In this document: in pieces, positions 1 through 6,373 of the stretch | Numbering within the stretch: position 1 is the stretch's first letter | Layout: every line of letters begins with the position of its first letter | Source: an uncultured Ruminococcus sp. | Lineage (GTDB): Bacteria > Bacillota > Clostridia > Oscillospirales > CAG-272 | DNA: 6,954 nucleotides | Direction: 5' to 3' | Assembly: GCA_902766575.1 (NCBI GenBank) | Contig: CACXED010000105.1 | Span: 1 to 6,954 of the forward strand | Position numbers and translations under genes: made by a program | The notes under the pieces: generated by a model | The model's input: the letters and a program-made list of their open reading frames with translations, nothing else | What the model was told of the DNA's origin: nothing | Databases searched by the model: none

Positions 1-1
1 G

Positions 2-712
2 CTTGAACCGCTGCTTCACACCGACTGCCTGACAGTCAGCGGCAAAACAGTCGGAGAGAATCTGAAGGACGCCGATCTGCCCTACGACACGAGCATGATA
101 CGCCCGCTCGACAATCCGATCGAGGAAAAGGGCGGTATCGCAATACTCCGCGGCAATCTCGCACCGGGCGGAGCGGTCATCAAGCGCAGCGCCGCAAGTC
201 GGTCACTGATGAAGCACCGCGGACGCGCAAAGGTCTTTGACGATCTTAAGGAATGCCAGCGCTATCTCCTTGACGATAATTCGGACATGAACGGGGACAC
301 GGTGATAATTCTGCGCGGCTACGGACCGGTCGGCGCTCCGGGAATGCCTGAAAACGGCAATTCAATGCCCCTTCCGCCGAAGCTGAAGCGCATGGGCATA
401 AACGACTTCGTTCGCATAACCGATTCTCGTATGTCGGGCGGCTGCTTCGGAACGCAGGTGCTGCACGTTGCGCCCGAGAGCGCGGTCGGCGGTCCATTGG
501 CGGCGGTTCGCGACGGCGATTTTATCAGACTCGATGTTGACGCCGGTCTCATTGAGGTCGAGCTGAGCGACGCTGAAATCTCCGCGCGTCTCGCGGAGTT
601 CAAGCCTGAAACGCACCCTGAAATCAAGCGCGGCTTCGTGCGCAATTTCATCGACAACGTCACACAGGCGGACGAGGGCTGCGATATGAAATATCTGCAA
701 TACAAGGAGTAG
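2..712 (+). CDS. IlvD/Edd-family sugar-acid dehydratase, C-terminal part
   Basis: The frame is open from base 2 to the TAG at 710-712, giving 236 residues of a protein that normally has about 570-590, so the start and the Fe-S cysteines lie upstream of the window. Seen: the family signatures LTVSGKTVGENL, RGNLAPGGAVIK, GYGPVGAPGMPE, then DSRMSGGCFGTQVLHVAPESAVGGPLA and VRDGD. The serine of RMSG (codon 434-436) matches the serine that acts as base in this family. The GAPGMPE and VLHVAPE wording is closer to pentonate/hexonate dehydratases (L-arabonate, D-xylonate type) than to dihydroxy-acid dehydratase, whose equivalent motif reads GRFSGG. The family removes water from an aldonate to give a 2-keto-3-deoxy acid in the cytoplasm. 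The kinase and aldolase nearby support a sugar-acid substrate rather than a role in branched-chain amino acid synthesis. The exact sugar is not determinable. An internal ATG at 95 is not a credible start because family sequence extends upstream of it. Confidence 0.9.
   Translation, partial: LEPLLHTDCLTVSGKTVGENLKDADLPYDTSMIRPLDNPIEEKGGIAILRGNLAPGGAVIKRSAASRSLMKHRGRAKVFDDLKECQRYLLDDNSDMNGDTVIILRGYGPVGAPGMPENGNSMPLPPKLKRMGINDFVRITDSRMSGGCFGTQVLHVAPESAVGGPLAAVRDGDFIRLDVDAGLIEVELSDAEISARLAEFKPETHPEIKRGFVRNFIDNVTQADEGCDMKYLQYKE
704..709 (+). promoter_or_regulatory. Ribosome binding site inside the dehydratase 3' end
   Basis: AAGGAG is formed by the last two sense codons (Lys-Glu) of the dehydratase and lies 6 bases before the ATG at 716. 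It fixes the start of the next gene and implies tightly linked translation of the two genes. Confidence 0.85.
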
Positions 713-715
713 ATT

Positions 716-2488
716 ATGTTCAAATTCTCAATCACGGACGCTGCCGTGCGGATCATTGACGCGACCGGCGAGACCTTCGCAGAAATTCCCGCACTTGTGA
801 ACGAGCTGCCGATTTCGGTCAGCGCAGATTCTTTGCCGGATGAGCTTCGTCTCATCTATCACGCCGACGCGGATATGCCGATGAGCGGCGAGCTTCATAT
901 TCCCGCCGTAGCCGTGAAGCCGGACGATCTGCTGGTGATACCGCACTTTGAGGGCTTCGCGTTCCGCGCGGACGACCCTCGCGAGATAATCCCGCGCCAT
1001 ATGCAGATGTTAGGCGGGCATATTTCGATGTCCTTCTGGGGCATCGTCAGACGCGGCTGCTATATACTGACGGCGGTCATAACCAATATCGACGCGAATT
1101 TCCATATGCCACGCGAGAATGGTCTGAATTGCCCGCACATATCCTTTCTCCCCGAGAAAGGCCGATGGGGCTACGACCGCGAGCTGCGAATCCTCTGCGG
1201 CGAGGGCGGCATTTCCGAAATGTGTCAGGCATATCGGAAAATCGCCGACGAAAAGGGACTGCGTGTGCCGTTCTCCGAGAAGGTCAAAAAGCTGCCGGAT
1301 ATCGACAGGCTGGTCGGAGCGGCTGACGTCTGGCTCTGGAACGACGACGCGATGCACAAGCTCTACGACGCGGACGCGGTCTATCATATTCCCGACCGCG
1401 AGCAGGTCGACCGGCGGCTCGAAGTCGCCGATGAGATGAAATCCCTCGGCATGGACAATGTACTCTGGTCGATATTCGACGAGAACATCGAGCGCCGCGA
1501 GGTCGATCACGCGAAATCGCTCGGGTGGATCACCACATATTACGACATATACACCGACGTTATCCCGCACGACATACTCGACCTGATACCCGACGCCCGC
1601 CGCGAGCGCTGCAAGCCGCGTCTTTGCTGCTGGCCGGACGGAATCCGGGTCGATTCCAATGGAGACAAAGCAAAGGCATGGCAGCTCAAGGGCAAGGACG
1701 GAGTATTCCACAATCAGAACAGCGTCTGCGATATCGCTATGTTCGAGTGTGCGTCTAAGGTCGCGCCCGAGCACTGCCGCAGGTACGGGCTTGACGGACG
1801 TTTTATTGACGTTACTGCCTGCGGTGCTGCCGAGTGCTACAGCGACGCTCATCCGACCACCCGCCGCACCTCGATTGAGTACAAGAATCGGCTGTTCGAT
1901 ATGCTCCGCGAAAACGGTATGTTCACCGGAACCGAGGTCGGCTGCGAGGACGTGGCGGCGACGATCGACTATAACGAGGGTCTGCTTAGCCCGATAATTC
2001 ACCGTATGCCCGACGCCGGACGGCGCATGACGCATATCTACCGGGGGGATCAGATCGAGCCGCAGATAAGGGATTTCATGCTGAACCCCGAGCTGCGCGT
2101 GCCGCTCTGGGAGCTGGTCTATCACGGCTGCGTCCAGTCCTACTGGTACTGGGGCGATTCTGCCAACTGTATGCCCGAGCTGATGGAGCTCCGCGATATG
2201 TTCTGCTGTCTGTGGGGACTTCCGGAGCTTTACAGCTTCAAGGCTTCCGATTGGGAGCAGCTAAAGAACGATATTATCGCGTCGTATCAGCGCACTGAGC
2301 CGACCGCCAAGGCTGTCGGATATGCGGCTATGGAGCGGTTCGACTATCTCGACGATTCGCGGCTGATTCAGCGCAGCGAGTTTTCAAACGGCGTATCTGT
2401 AGTGGCTAATTTCTCGGACGAGGATTATAGTTATCTCGGAGTCTGCGTCAAGGCGCACACCGCCAAGACATTTGACAAAGCGGACTGA
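716..2488 (+). CDS. Putative cytoplasmic glycoside hydrolase related to GH101/GH129
   Basis: A 590-residue protein with no signal peptide or membrane segment, so it should act on an imported glycoside in the cytoplasm. Seen: an N-terminal beta-rich part to about residue 190, a barrel-like part starting near ADVWLWND (203-210), FIDVTACG with Asp365, GTEVGCED with Glu407, SPIIHRMPDAGRRM (425-438), the aromatic stretch VPLWELVYHGC..SYWYWGDS (462-482), and a C-terminal beta segment with VVANFSDEDYSYLG. From memory of the family, GH101/GH129 endo/exo-alpha-N-acetylgalactosaminidases use an Asp nucleophile and a Glu acid/base about 43 residues apart; here Asp365 and Glu407 are 42 apart in matching contexts. 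The length is near that of the intracellular Bifidobacterium GH129 enzyme. Substrate is unknown; an alpha-galactosidic or GalNAc-type glycoside is a guess from the relatives. It may belong to one of the unclassified GH-like (GHL) groups. The gene starts 3 bases after the dehydratase stop, so it is co-transcribed with it. Confidence 0.7.
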   Translation: MFKFSITDAAVRIIDATGETFAEIPALVNELPISVSADSLPDELRLIYHADADMPMSGELHIPAVAVKPDDLLVIPHFEGFAFRADDPREIIPRHMQMLGGHISMSFWGIVRRGCYILTAVITNIDANFHMPRENGLNCPHISFLPEKGRWGYDRELRILCGEGGISEMCQAYRKIADEKGLRVPFSEKVKKLPDIDRLVGAADVWLWNDDAMHKLYDADAVYHIPDREQVDRRLEVADEMKSLGMDNVLWSIFDENIERREVDHAKSLGWITTYYDIYTDVIPHDILDLIPDARRERCKPRLCCWPDGIRVDSNGDKAKAWQLKGKDGVFHNQNSVCDIAMFECASKVAPEHCRRYGLDGRFIDVTACGAAECYSDAHPTTRRTSIEYKNRLFDMLRENGMFTGTEVGCEDVAATIDYNEGLLSPIIHRMPDAGRRMTHIYRGDQIEPQIRDFMLNPELRVPLWELVYHGCVQSYWYWGDSANCMPELMELRDMFCCLWGLPELYSFKASDWEQLKNDIIASYQRTEPTAKAVGYAAMERFDYLDDSRLIQRSEFSNGVSVVANFSDEDYSYLGVCVKAHTAKTFDKAD

Positions 2489-2497
2489 TTTGCTTTC

Positions 2498-2502
2498 GGA
2501 GG
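2498..2502 (+). promoter_or_regulatory. Ribosome binding site that sets the kinase start
   Basis: GGAGG followed by a 5-base spacer and ATG at 2508. It rules in the ATG at 2508 over an in-frame TTG at 2472, which lies inside the previous gene and would add 12 residues before the conserved nucleotide-binding start. Confidence 0.88.
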
Positions 2503-2507
2503 AAAAT

Positions 2508-3473
2508 ATGATAATAGCTATTGACGGCGGAACAACCAACACGCGCTTCACTCTGGTCGAAGCCGGCGAGGTGATCGACCGGATAAAATGCAGTATCGGC
2601 GTCCGCGATTCGATCAATAATGGTCGTCAGGTGCTTGAAAGAGCGGTAAAGGACGGCATTTCGGAGCTCCTCGGCAAAAATTCGATCCATGCGGGCGAAA
2701 TCAGCTGCGCGGTTTTTTCGGGAATGATAGGCTCCGAGAACGGACTGTACAAAGTCAGCCATATTCCGGCGCCCGCCGGCGCGGAGGAATTGAAGCGCGG
2801 CGCGGTACGGGTATCGCTGCCGGATATCACGAATATTCCGATGCTGTTTATTCCGGGAGTAAAAACCTTTACCGACCCGGGCGAAAAGCCGCTCTCCGAG
2901 CTTGATATCATGCGCGGAGAAGAAACCGAGCTGATCGGCATACTCGCCGGAACCGGGCTTTGCGAACCGCTGACCATAGTTCTTCCCGGCTCTCATATGA
3001 AAATTGTCAATACCGACGCCGATGGGAGAATCACGTCGTTTCGAACCACGCTGTCCGGCGAGCTGATACGCGCCGCGGCGGAGAACACGATTCTCAGCCA
3101 ATCGTTAAAAGGCGGTTATCCCGAGCGTGCGGACGAACGGTTTTTGCATATGGGATATGAGTATGCAAAGCTCCACGGAGTCAATGAGGCGCTGTTCAAA
3201 ATCCGCGTCTATGCGAATTTCATTAAAAACGCCAGCCCGCAGCAGCTATACTCGTTCCTGATAGGAGCCGTGCTGCACGACGACATAAGGTCGCTTTCAG
3301 AAAACAGCAGCGGGAAAATAGTCATATCCGGTTCGGACCCGTTCAGGTCGGCGATCGCGTCGCTCCTCGGCGAAAGCGGCGGAACTATCGTTGTACTCTC
3401 GGACAGGATCTCCGAGCAAGCCTCGTCAATCGGCGCAGAGCTTATCTGGCGATATACGCTTCATCGCGACTGA
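2508..3473 (+). CDS. 2-dehydro-3-deoxygalactonokinase (DgoK) family sugar-acid kinase
   Basis: A 321-residue cytoplasmic kinase that would phosphorylate a 2-keto-3-deoxy sugar acid with ATP, making the substrate for a KDPG/KDPGal-type aldolase. Seen, in order: the phosphate-binding start IAIDGGTTNTR (3-13), FSGMIGSENG (70-79), FIPGV (114-118), DIMRGEETELIG (133-144), LPGSHMKIV (159-167), FRTTLSGEL (178-186), SFLIGAVL (249-256) and a C-terminal SGSDPF/GAEL region. These follow the E. coli DgoK order (DWGSTNLR, GMVGS, MRGEETQLIG, MPGTHCKWV, RTVMTGEL) as I recall it. Odd points: the usual Trp of DWG(S/T)T is Gly7, the Trp of HxKWV is Ile166, and the protein is about 30 residues longer than E. 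coli DgoK. The exact sugar acid may therefore not be the galactose series. It is the last gene of the + operon, 19 bases after the glycosidase stop, and is followed by a hairpin terminator. The symbol is withheld because the substrate is unproven. Confidence 0.87.
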   Translation: MIIAIDGGTTNTRFTLVEAGEVIDRIKCSIGVRDSINNGRQVLERAVKDGISELLGKNSIHAGEISCAVFSGMIGSENGLYKVSHIPAPAGAEELKRGAVRVSLPDITNIPMLFIPGVKTFTDPGEKPLSELDIMRGEETELIGILAGTGLCEPLTIVLPGSHMKIVNTDADGRITSFRTTLSGELIRAAAENTILSQSLKGGYPERADERFLHMGYEYAKLHGVNEALFKIRVYANFIKNASPQQLYSFLIGAVLHDDIRSLSENSSGKIVISGSDPFRSAIASLLGESGGTIVVLSDRISEQASSIGAELIWRYTLHRD

Positions 3474-3482
3474 TTATACGAA

Positions 3483-3524
3483 CGCCCTCCGCGAAAATAA
3501 CCGCGGAGGGCGCTATTGTATTTT
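3483..3524 (+). terminator. Hairpin terminator between convergent operons
   Basis: A perfect 11-bp GC-rich stem, 3483-3493 (CGCCCTCCGCG) pairing with 3502-3512 (CGCGGAGGGCG), with an 8-base loop AAAATAAC, followed on the + side by an interrupted T-rich run (CTATTGTATTTT, 3513-3524). It begins 9 bases after the kinase stop. On the - strand the stem is followed by a weaker, mixed T/A run, so it could also slow transcription coming from the dehydrogenase gene, but the + direction is better supported. Confidence 0.85.
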
Positions 3525-3528
3525 AATG

Positions 3529-3543
3529 AAGTAAACGCTTTCT
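3529..3543. promoter_or_regulatory. cre/LacI-operator-like site (tentative)
   Basis: AAGTAAACGCTTTCT fits the Gram-positive catabolite-responsive consensus WTGNAANCGNWNNCW at all but one position (A instead of T at the second base), with a central CG as in most LacI-family operators. Its position, downstream of both convergent operons and 9 bases from the dehydrogenase stop, is unusual for an operator, so it may be a chance match. Confidence 0.3.
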
Positions 3544-3551
3544 CAGCGCGT

Positions 3552-4316
3552 TTATAATCCGTAGCGTTCCGGCATATCGCTCATGAGCGATGCGCCGCCG
3601 TCCATGACAAGCTCCGCTCCGGTCACAGAAGCGGCTGCCGGAGAGTCGAGAAACAGAGCCGCCGCGCCGATCTCCTCCGGACGGCACCAGCGCTTGAGCG
3701 GAATTTTATAGTAGGTGTCCTCCTTTTTGCCGAGTCGGGGACTTCCGGTATCGGTCCAGCCGGGCGAGATTGTGTTCACGCGGATACCGTACCTTGCAAG
3801 CTCGACCGCCGCGTGACGCGCCAAATGCACAAGCCCAGCCTTTACCGACGCGTAAGCCGCGGCTCTCGGTGTGTTCATATGTGCGTTATTTGACGCGATG
3901 ACGACGATATTCCCGCCGCCCTGAGACTTCATGATCTGTCCCGCGCGGGAAATGCAGTAGTACGAGCCTTTCAGGTCAAGCCCGCACATCAGATCGAAAT
4001 CGCTCTCGCTGAGCTCGTCGAACGCCGCGGTCTTGGTTACTCCGGCGTTGTTTACAAACAGGTCGAGCCGCTCAAATTCTGCCGAAAACCTGTCGAACAG
4101 CAGATCAACGCCCGACTTGCCGCTGAGGCTCGCGTTTATCGCGGCTGCCTTGACGCCGTATTTTTCGGCTTCTCTGACCGTTTCGAGGGCGGTCTCCTCG
4201 CTGCTGTTGTAATGGATCGCGACATCATATCCGTTCTGCGCGAGCGTCAGGGCGATGCCGCGTCCGATTCCCATGCCTGCGCCGGTGACGAGCGCAGTCC
4301 TTTTATTTTCTGACAT
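3552..4316 (-). CDS. Short-chain dehydrogenase/reductase (SDR), sugar dehydrogenase-like
   Basis: A 254-residue classical SDR (about 250 is usual), a cytoplasmic NAD(P)-dependent oxidoreductase. Seen: the Rossmann cofactor motif TGAGMGIG (11-18), NNAG (89-92), Ser142 in IASNNA, and YASVK with Tyr155 and Lys159, Ser lying 13 residues before Tyr as expected; then the PGWTDTG loop (185-191) and a C-terminal VTGAELVMDGG. The position that normally holds the catalytic-tetrad Asn (vNLkG) reads LDLKG, with Asp114. The start is taken at ATG 4316 because a GGGGAAG site lies 7 bases upstream and the Rossmann fold begins right after it; a longer in-frame ATG at 4397 would add 27 non-conserved residues overlapping the repressor gene. 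It is the last gene of the - operon, 29 bases after the repressor stop. In context it most likely oxidises a sugar or sugar acid (glucose/galactose/fucose dehydrogenase or gluconate dehydrogenase-like); FabG-type reductase is the main alternative, less likely here. Confidence 0.88.
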   Translation of the reverse strand: MSENKRTALVTGAGMGIGRGIALTLAQNGYDVAIHYNSSEETALETVREAEKYGVKAAAINASLSGKSGVDLLFDRFSAEFERLDLFVNNAGVTKTAAFDELSESDFDLMCGLDLKGSYYCISRAGQIMKSQGGGNIVVIASNNAHMNTPRAAAYASVKAGLVHLARHAAVELARYGIRVNTISPGWTDTGSPRLGKKEDTYYKIPLKRWCRPEEIGAAALFLDSPAAASVTGAELVMDGGASLMSDMPERYGL

Positions 4317-4323
4317 ATTCTTT

Positions 4324-4330
4324 CTTCCCC
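4324..4330 (-). promoter_or_regulatory. Ribosome binding site that sets the SDR start
   Basis: Read on the - strand, GGGGAAG lies 7 bases before the ATG at 4316, in the short gap after the repressor gene. It is imperfect but is the only purine-rich site in that gap and supports the short form of the dehydrogenase. Confidence 0.6.
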
Positions 4331-4345
4331 ATTGATTTCCGTGGC

Positions 4346-5386
4346 TTATGCTTTCCTGCCGCGCCGCTCGGACGGGCAGGTGGATTTTCGGATACACAGC
4401 TCGGATTTCATAACAATCTTGATATTCTGTATCGACGGCGACTGGATCAGATAATTTACGGCGTTTGCCGCCTGTATTCCCATCTCCCGCGCCGGAATCC
4501 GGACGGTCGTCAGCGGCGGATTGATATATGACGCCAGCTCCACGTCGCCGAAGCCGATCACCGACAGCTGTTCCGGAAGTCTGTAGCCCAGCTTCAGCAG
4601 AGCTTTCTGAAGTCCGAGCGCCAGCACATCCGAGGTCGTGAACACCGCTTCAGGGCGGCTCTCCTCGTCAAGTCCGGCGATCTGCTGAGCTGCGCACTTT
4701 CCGAACTCCTCGGTATATTCGCCCGCAATCATCCATTCGGGTCGGATCTCCAGCCCGTGCTTTTTCATTGCTCCGAGATATCCGTCGCGGCGGAGAATCG
4801 AGTTCCGGAGCGATTCGTCGCCGTTGATAAGACCGATCCTCCGGTGTCCGAGCCTTATGAGATATTCGGTCGCGTGAAACGCCGCCGCGTAGTCGTCGAT
4901 ATTGACATAGCTGACCCGTTTATCCTCAAGACGGCGGTTGACCGCGATGACCCTCGCGCCGCCCTTCATGCCGAGGAGCTTCGGAATAACGATATCCTCC
5001 TGCTCGCGCCTTGTGCGTATGAAGATAAAAGCATCGGCTTTTGTTGAAAGCAGAGACTGAATATTTTCGGGGCTGTCTCCGAGCATATGCAGAGTGTTGC
5101 CTACTCCAAGCTCGGTCAGGCGGCTCGTCAGTCCGCTGAGTATGGTATATACGGTCGGATGAGCATGAACATTTCTGTCCGTGCTGTCGGACAGGACTAT
5201 GCAGACGTTTTTCTGCTGTTCGGGCGGTTTCACGCGGTGGCGGCAGGTATAGCCGTTTGCGTCGATGACGGCTTTGACCCTCTTGCGGGTCTCGTCATCT
5301 ACATGAGAGCTGTTGTTCAGTACCCGTGAAACCGTGCTGATGGATACTCCGGCGAGCTTTGCTATCTCTCTGACCGTGACGCTCAT
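4346..5386 (-). CDS. LacI/GalR-family transcriptional repressor
   Basis: 346 residues, close to the family's usual 330-350. Seen: an N-terminal helix-turn-helix VTVREIAKLAGVSISTVSRVLNN (3-25) with the classic LAGVS.STVSRVLN signature, followed by VDDETRKRVKAVIDANGY (29-46), and then a periplasmic-binding-protein-like sugar-sensing domain containing RRLEDKRVSYVNIDD, LIRLGHRRIGLINGD, RRDGYLGAM, AVFTTSDVLALGLQKAL, LSVIGFGDVELASYINPPLTTVRIP. The hinge after residue 46 (TCRHRVKPPEQQ) lacks the usual PN..AR.L motif. The gene overlaps the aldolase by 4 bp (ATGA) and has no good Shine-Dalgarno of its own, so its translation is probably coupled to the aldolase. Likely targets are the promoters at 6317-6414 and whatever drives the + operon. 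The inducer is presumably a sugar or sugar acid of the pathway. The family call is firm; targets and ligand are inference. Confidence 0.95.
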   Translation of the reverse strand: MSVTVREIAKLAGVSISTVSRVLNNSSHVDDETRKRVKAVIDANGYTCRHRVKPPEQQKNVCIVLSDSTDRNVHAHPTVYTILSGLTSRLTELGVGNTLHMLGDSPENIQSLLSTKADAFIFIRTRREQEDIVIPKLLGMKGGARVIAVNRRLEDKRVSYVNIDDYAAAFHATEYLIRLGHRRIGLINGDESLRNSILRRDGYLGAMKKHGLEIRPEWMIAGEYTEEFGKCAAQQIAGLDEESRPEAVFTTSDVLALGLQKALLKLGYRLPEQLSVIGFGDVELASYINPPLTTVRIPAREMGIQAANAVNYLIQSPSIQNIKIVMKSELCIRKSTCPSERRGRKA

Positions 5387-6288
5387 ACCGTGAAATACCC
5401 GGATATCCTCTCGTAGTATTCGTCAAACAGTCTGTCAAAATATTCATCCGACGCAAAGGACGGCGTGCGGCAGAAGTCGCTTTCGATAATCCCGCGGCGT
5501 TTAAGTATGCGCTTCTCATAGAAGATTATCATCTCCACATTCTGACGGATATGATTGAGTATTTCGAGCAGAGCGGTATGGATGCGCATGGCTTCTGCAC
5601 GGTCGCCGGACATATAAGCGTTGTACGCCTTTATGTATACGTCGAACATCGAGCAGCCGGGCATAACTCCCGACGCGCCGCGGTCGAGAGCTTCTATAAG
5701 CTGATATCCGGCGTTGCCGACAAAGATGCGCAGCGATTTGTTTTCGCCCGCGAGCATTGTTGAGATATATTTTCCGGCGGGCTTGCACTCGATTTTGTAG
5801 TACATCGCGTTCGGAGCTTCGTTCGAGAGACGCTCAAAGACCGATGGCGCGATGGCGACGCCGGTCTGCTCGGGCGCATATTGTATCATGACCGGAATTT
5901 TCACCGAGCGGCAGACCGCAAGCATATGATTATACAGCTCCTCGCCGGAGGGCTTCAGGAAAAAGGGCGGCAGCAGCATAAGACAGTCCGCGCCGAGCGC
6001 TTCGAGCTTCTTTGCCGTTTCAACCGCGCAGGCGGTGGAATGCTTTGTCACCGACATTATTGACGGCACGCCGAGCGCATGACATTCGTCGGCGGTAATG
6101 CGCGCCATAATATCCTGCTCCGCATCGCTGAGCTTATAGTATTCGCCCGCGATGCCGAACAGAGTCAGCGCGTCGCAGCCGCCTTCGGCGAGTACGCGCA
6201 GAAGATTTTTCAGACTGTCGAGGTCAAGCTCTCCTGTTTTGGTAAACGGTGTGGCTATAATCGGGCAGATGCCCCCAAGTGTTTTCAT
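5383..6288 (-). CDS. DHDPS/N-acetylneuraminate lyase-family aldolase, probable 2-keto-3-deoxy sugar-acid aldolase
   Basis: A 301-residue class I (Schiff-base) TIM-barrel lyase of usual family length. Seen: GICPIIATPFTKTGELD (6-22), FGIAGEYYKL (44-53) at the GTTGE position, LPPFFLKP (106-113), MIQYAPEQTG with Tyr137, YYKIECKP with the probable Schiff-base Lys165, FVGNAG (189-194) and GASGVMPG (204-211). It is unlikely to be 4-hydroxy-tetrahydrodipicolinate synthase: the Arg of YNVPSRTG is replaced (Gln141), the second Tyr of the proton relay is Phe110, and the relay Thr is Ile46. Surrounded by a sugar-acid dehydratase, kinase and SDR, it most likely splits a 2-keto-3-deoxy sugar acid into pyruvate and an aldehyde; a keto-deoxy-acid dehydratase (KDG/KDX-type) or a sialic acid lyase are alternatives. 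It starts at ATG 6288, 7 bases after a strong AAGGAG, and is the first gene of the - operon, directly behind a recognisable promoter. Confidence 0.85.
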   Translation of the reverse strand: MKTLGGICPIIATPFTKTGELDLDSLKNLLRVLAEGGCDALTLFGIAGEYYKLSDAEQDIMARITADECHALGVPSIMSVTKHSTACAVETAKKLEALGADCLMLLPPFFLKPSGEELYNHMLAVCRSVKIPVMIQYAPEQTGVAIAPSVFERLSNEAPNAMYYKIECKPAGKYISTMLAGENKSLRIFVGNAGYQLIEALDRGASGVMPGCSMFDVYIKAYNAYMSGDRAEAMRIHTALLEILNHIRQNVEMIIFYEKRILKRRGIIESDFCRTPSFASDEYFDRLFDEYYERISGYFTV

Positions 6289-6295
6289 GTGAGTT

Positions 6296-6301
6296 CTCCT
6301 T
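6296..6301 (-). promoter_or_regulatory. Ribosome binding site of the aldolase gene
   Basis: Read on the - strand, AAGGAG sits 7 bases before the ATG at 6288. It is a strong site and confirms the start of the first gene of the leftward operon. Confidence 0.87.
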
Positions 6302-6316
6302 TTTGTTTATGCTTCA

Positions 6317-6345
6317 ATTATATCATGATTGGCTTTCATTTGCAA
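6317..6345 (-). promoter_or_regulatory. Extended -10 promoter of the leftward operon
   Basis: On the - strand, a perfect -10 TATAAT (6322-6317) preceded by TGA, making an extended -10 (TGnTATAAT), with a -35-like TTGCAA (6345-6340; 4 of 6) exactly 17 bp upstream. The predicted start is near 6310, giving a leader of about 22 bases. The palindrome ATCATGAT (6322-6329) overlaps the -10 and extended -10 and could be part of an operator. Confidence 0.7.
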
Positions 6346-6354
6346 TAGGGCTTT

Positions 6355-6373
6355 TTGTTTCATATTGTTTCAT
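6355..6373. repeat. Direct repeat of TTGTTTCAT with 10-bp period
   Basis: TTGTTTCAT occurs at 6355-6363 and again at 6365-6373, one DNA turn apart, with a further TTTCAT at 6334-6339. The pair sits between the two divergent promoters, just upstream of both -35 elements, a typical place for an activator. The region is AT-rich, so chance remains possible. Confidence 0.5.

Noticed and set aside
319..855. 178-codon open frame on the - strand across the dehydratase/glycosidase junction
   Set aside because: It covers two well-supported + strand genes, its Ser/Ala-rich translation is typical of an antisense shadow, and it has no start signal.
1010..2125. Long 371-codon open frame on the - strand
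   Set aside because: It lies wholly opposite the glycosidase gene, has no family motifs and no ribosome binding site, and is explained by GC-rich codon use leaving the opposite strand free of stops.
2472..2507. Upstream TTG start for the kinase
   Set aside because: It lies inside the glycosidase coding end, whereas GGAGG is perfectly placed for the ATG at 2508, where family homology begins.
2448..3101. 217-codon open frame on the - strand over the glycosidase end and kinase
   Set aside because: Opposite a kinase with full family motifs; the translation is Arg/Ala-rich with no recognisable domain.
4317..4397. Longer N-terminus for the SDR
   Set aside because: The extra 27 residues would overlap the repressor gene and resemble no SDR; a purine-rich site precedes the ATG at 4316.
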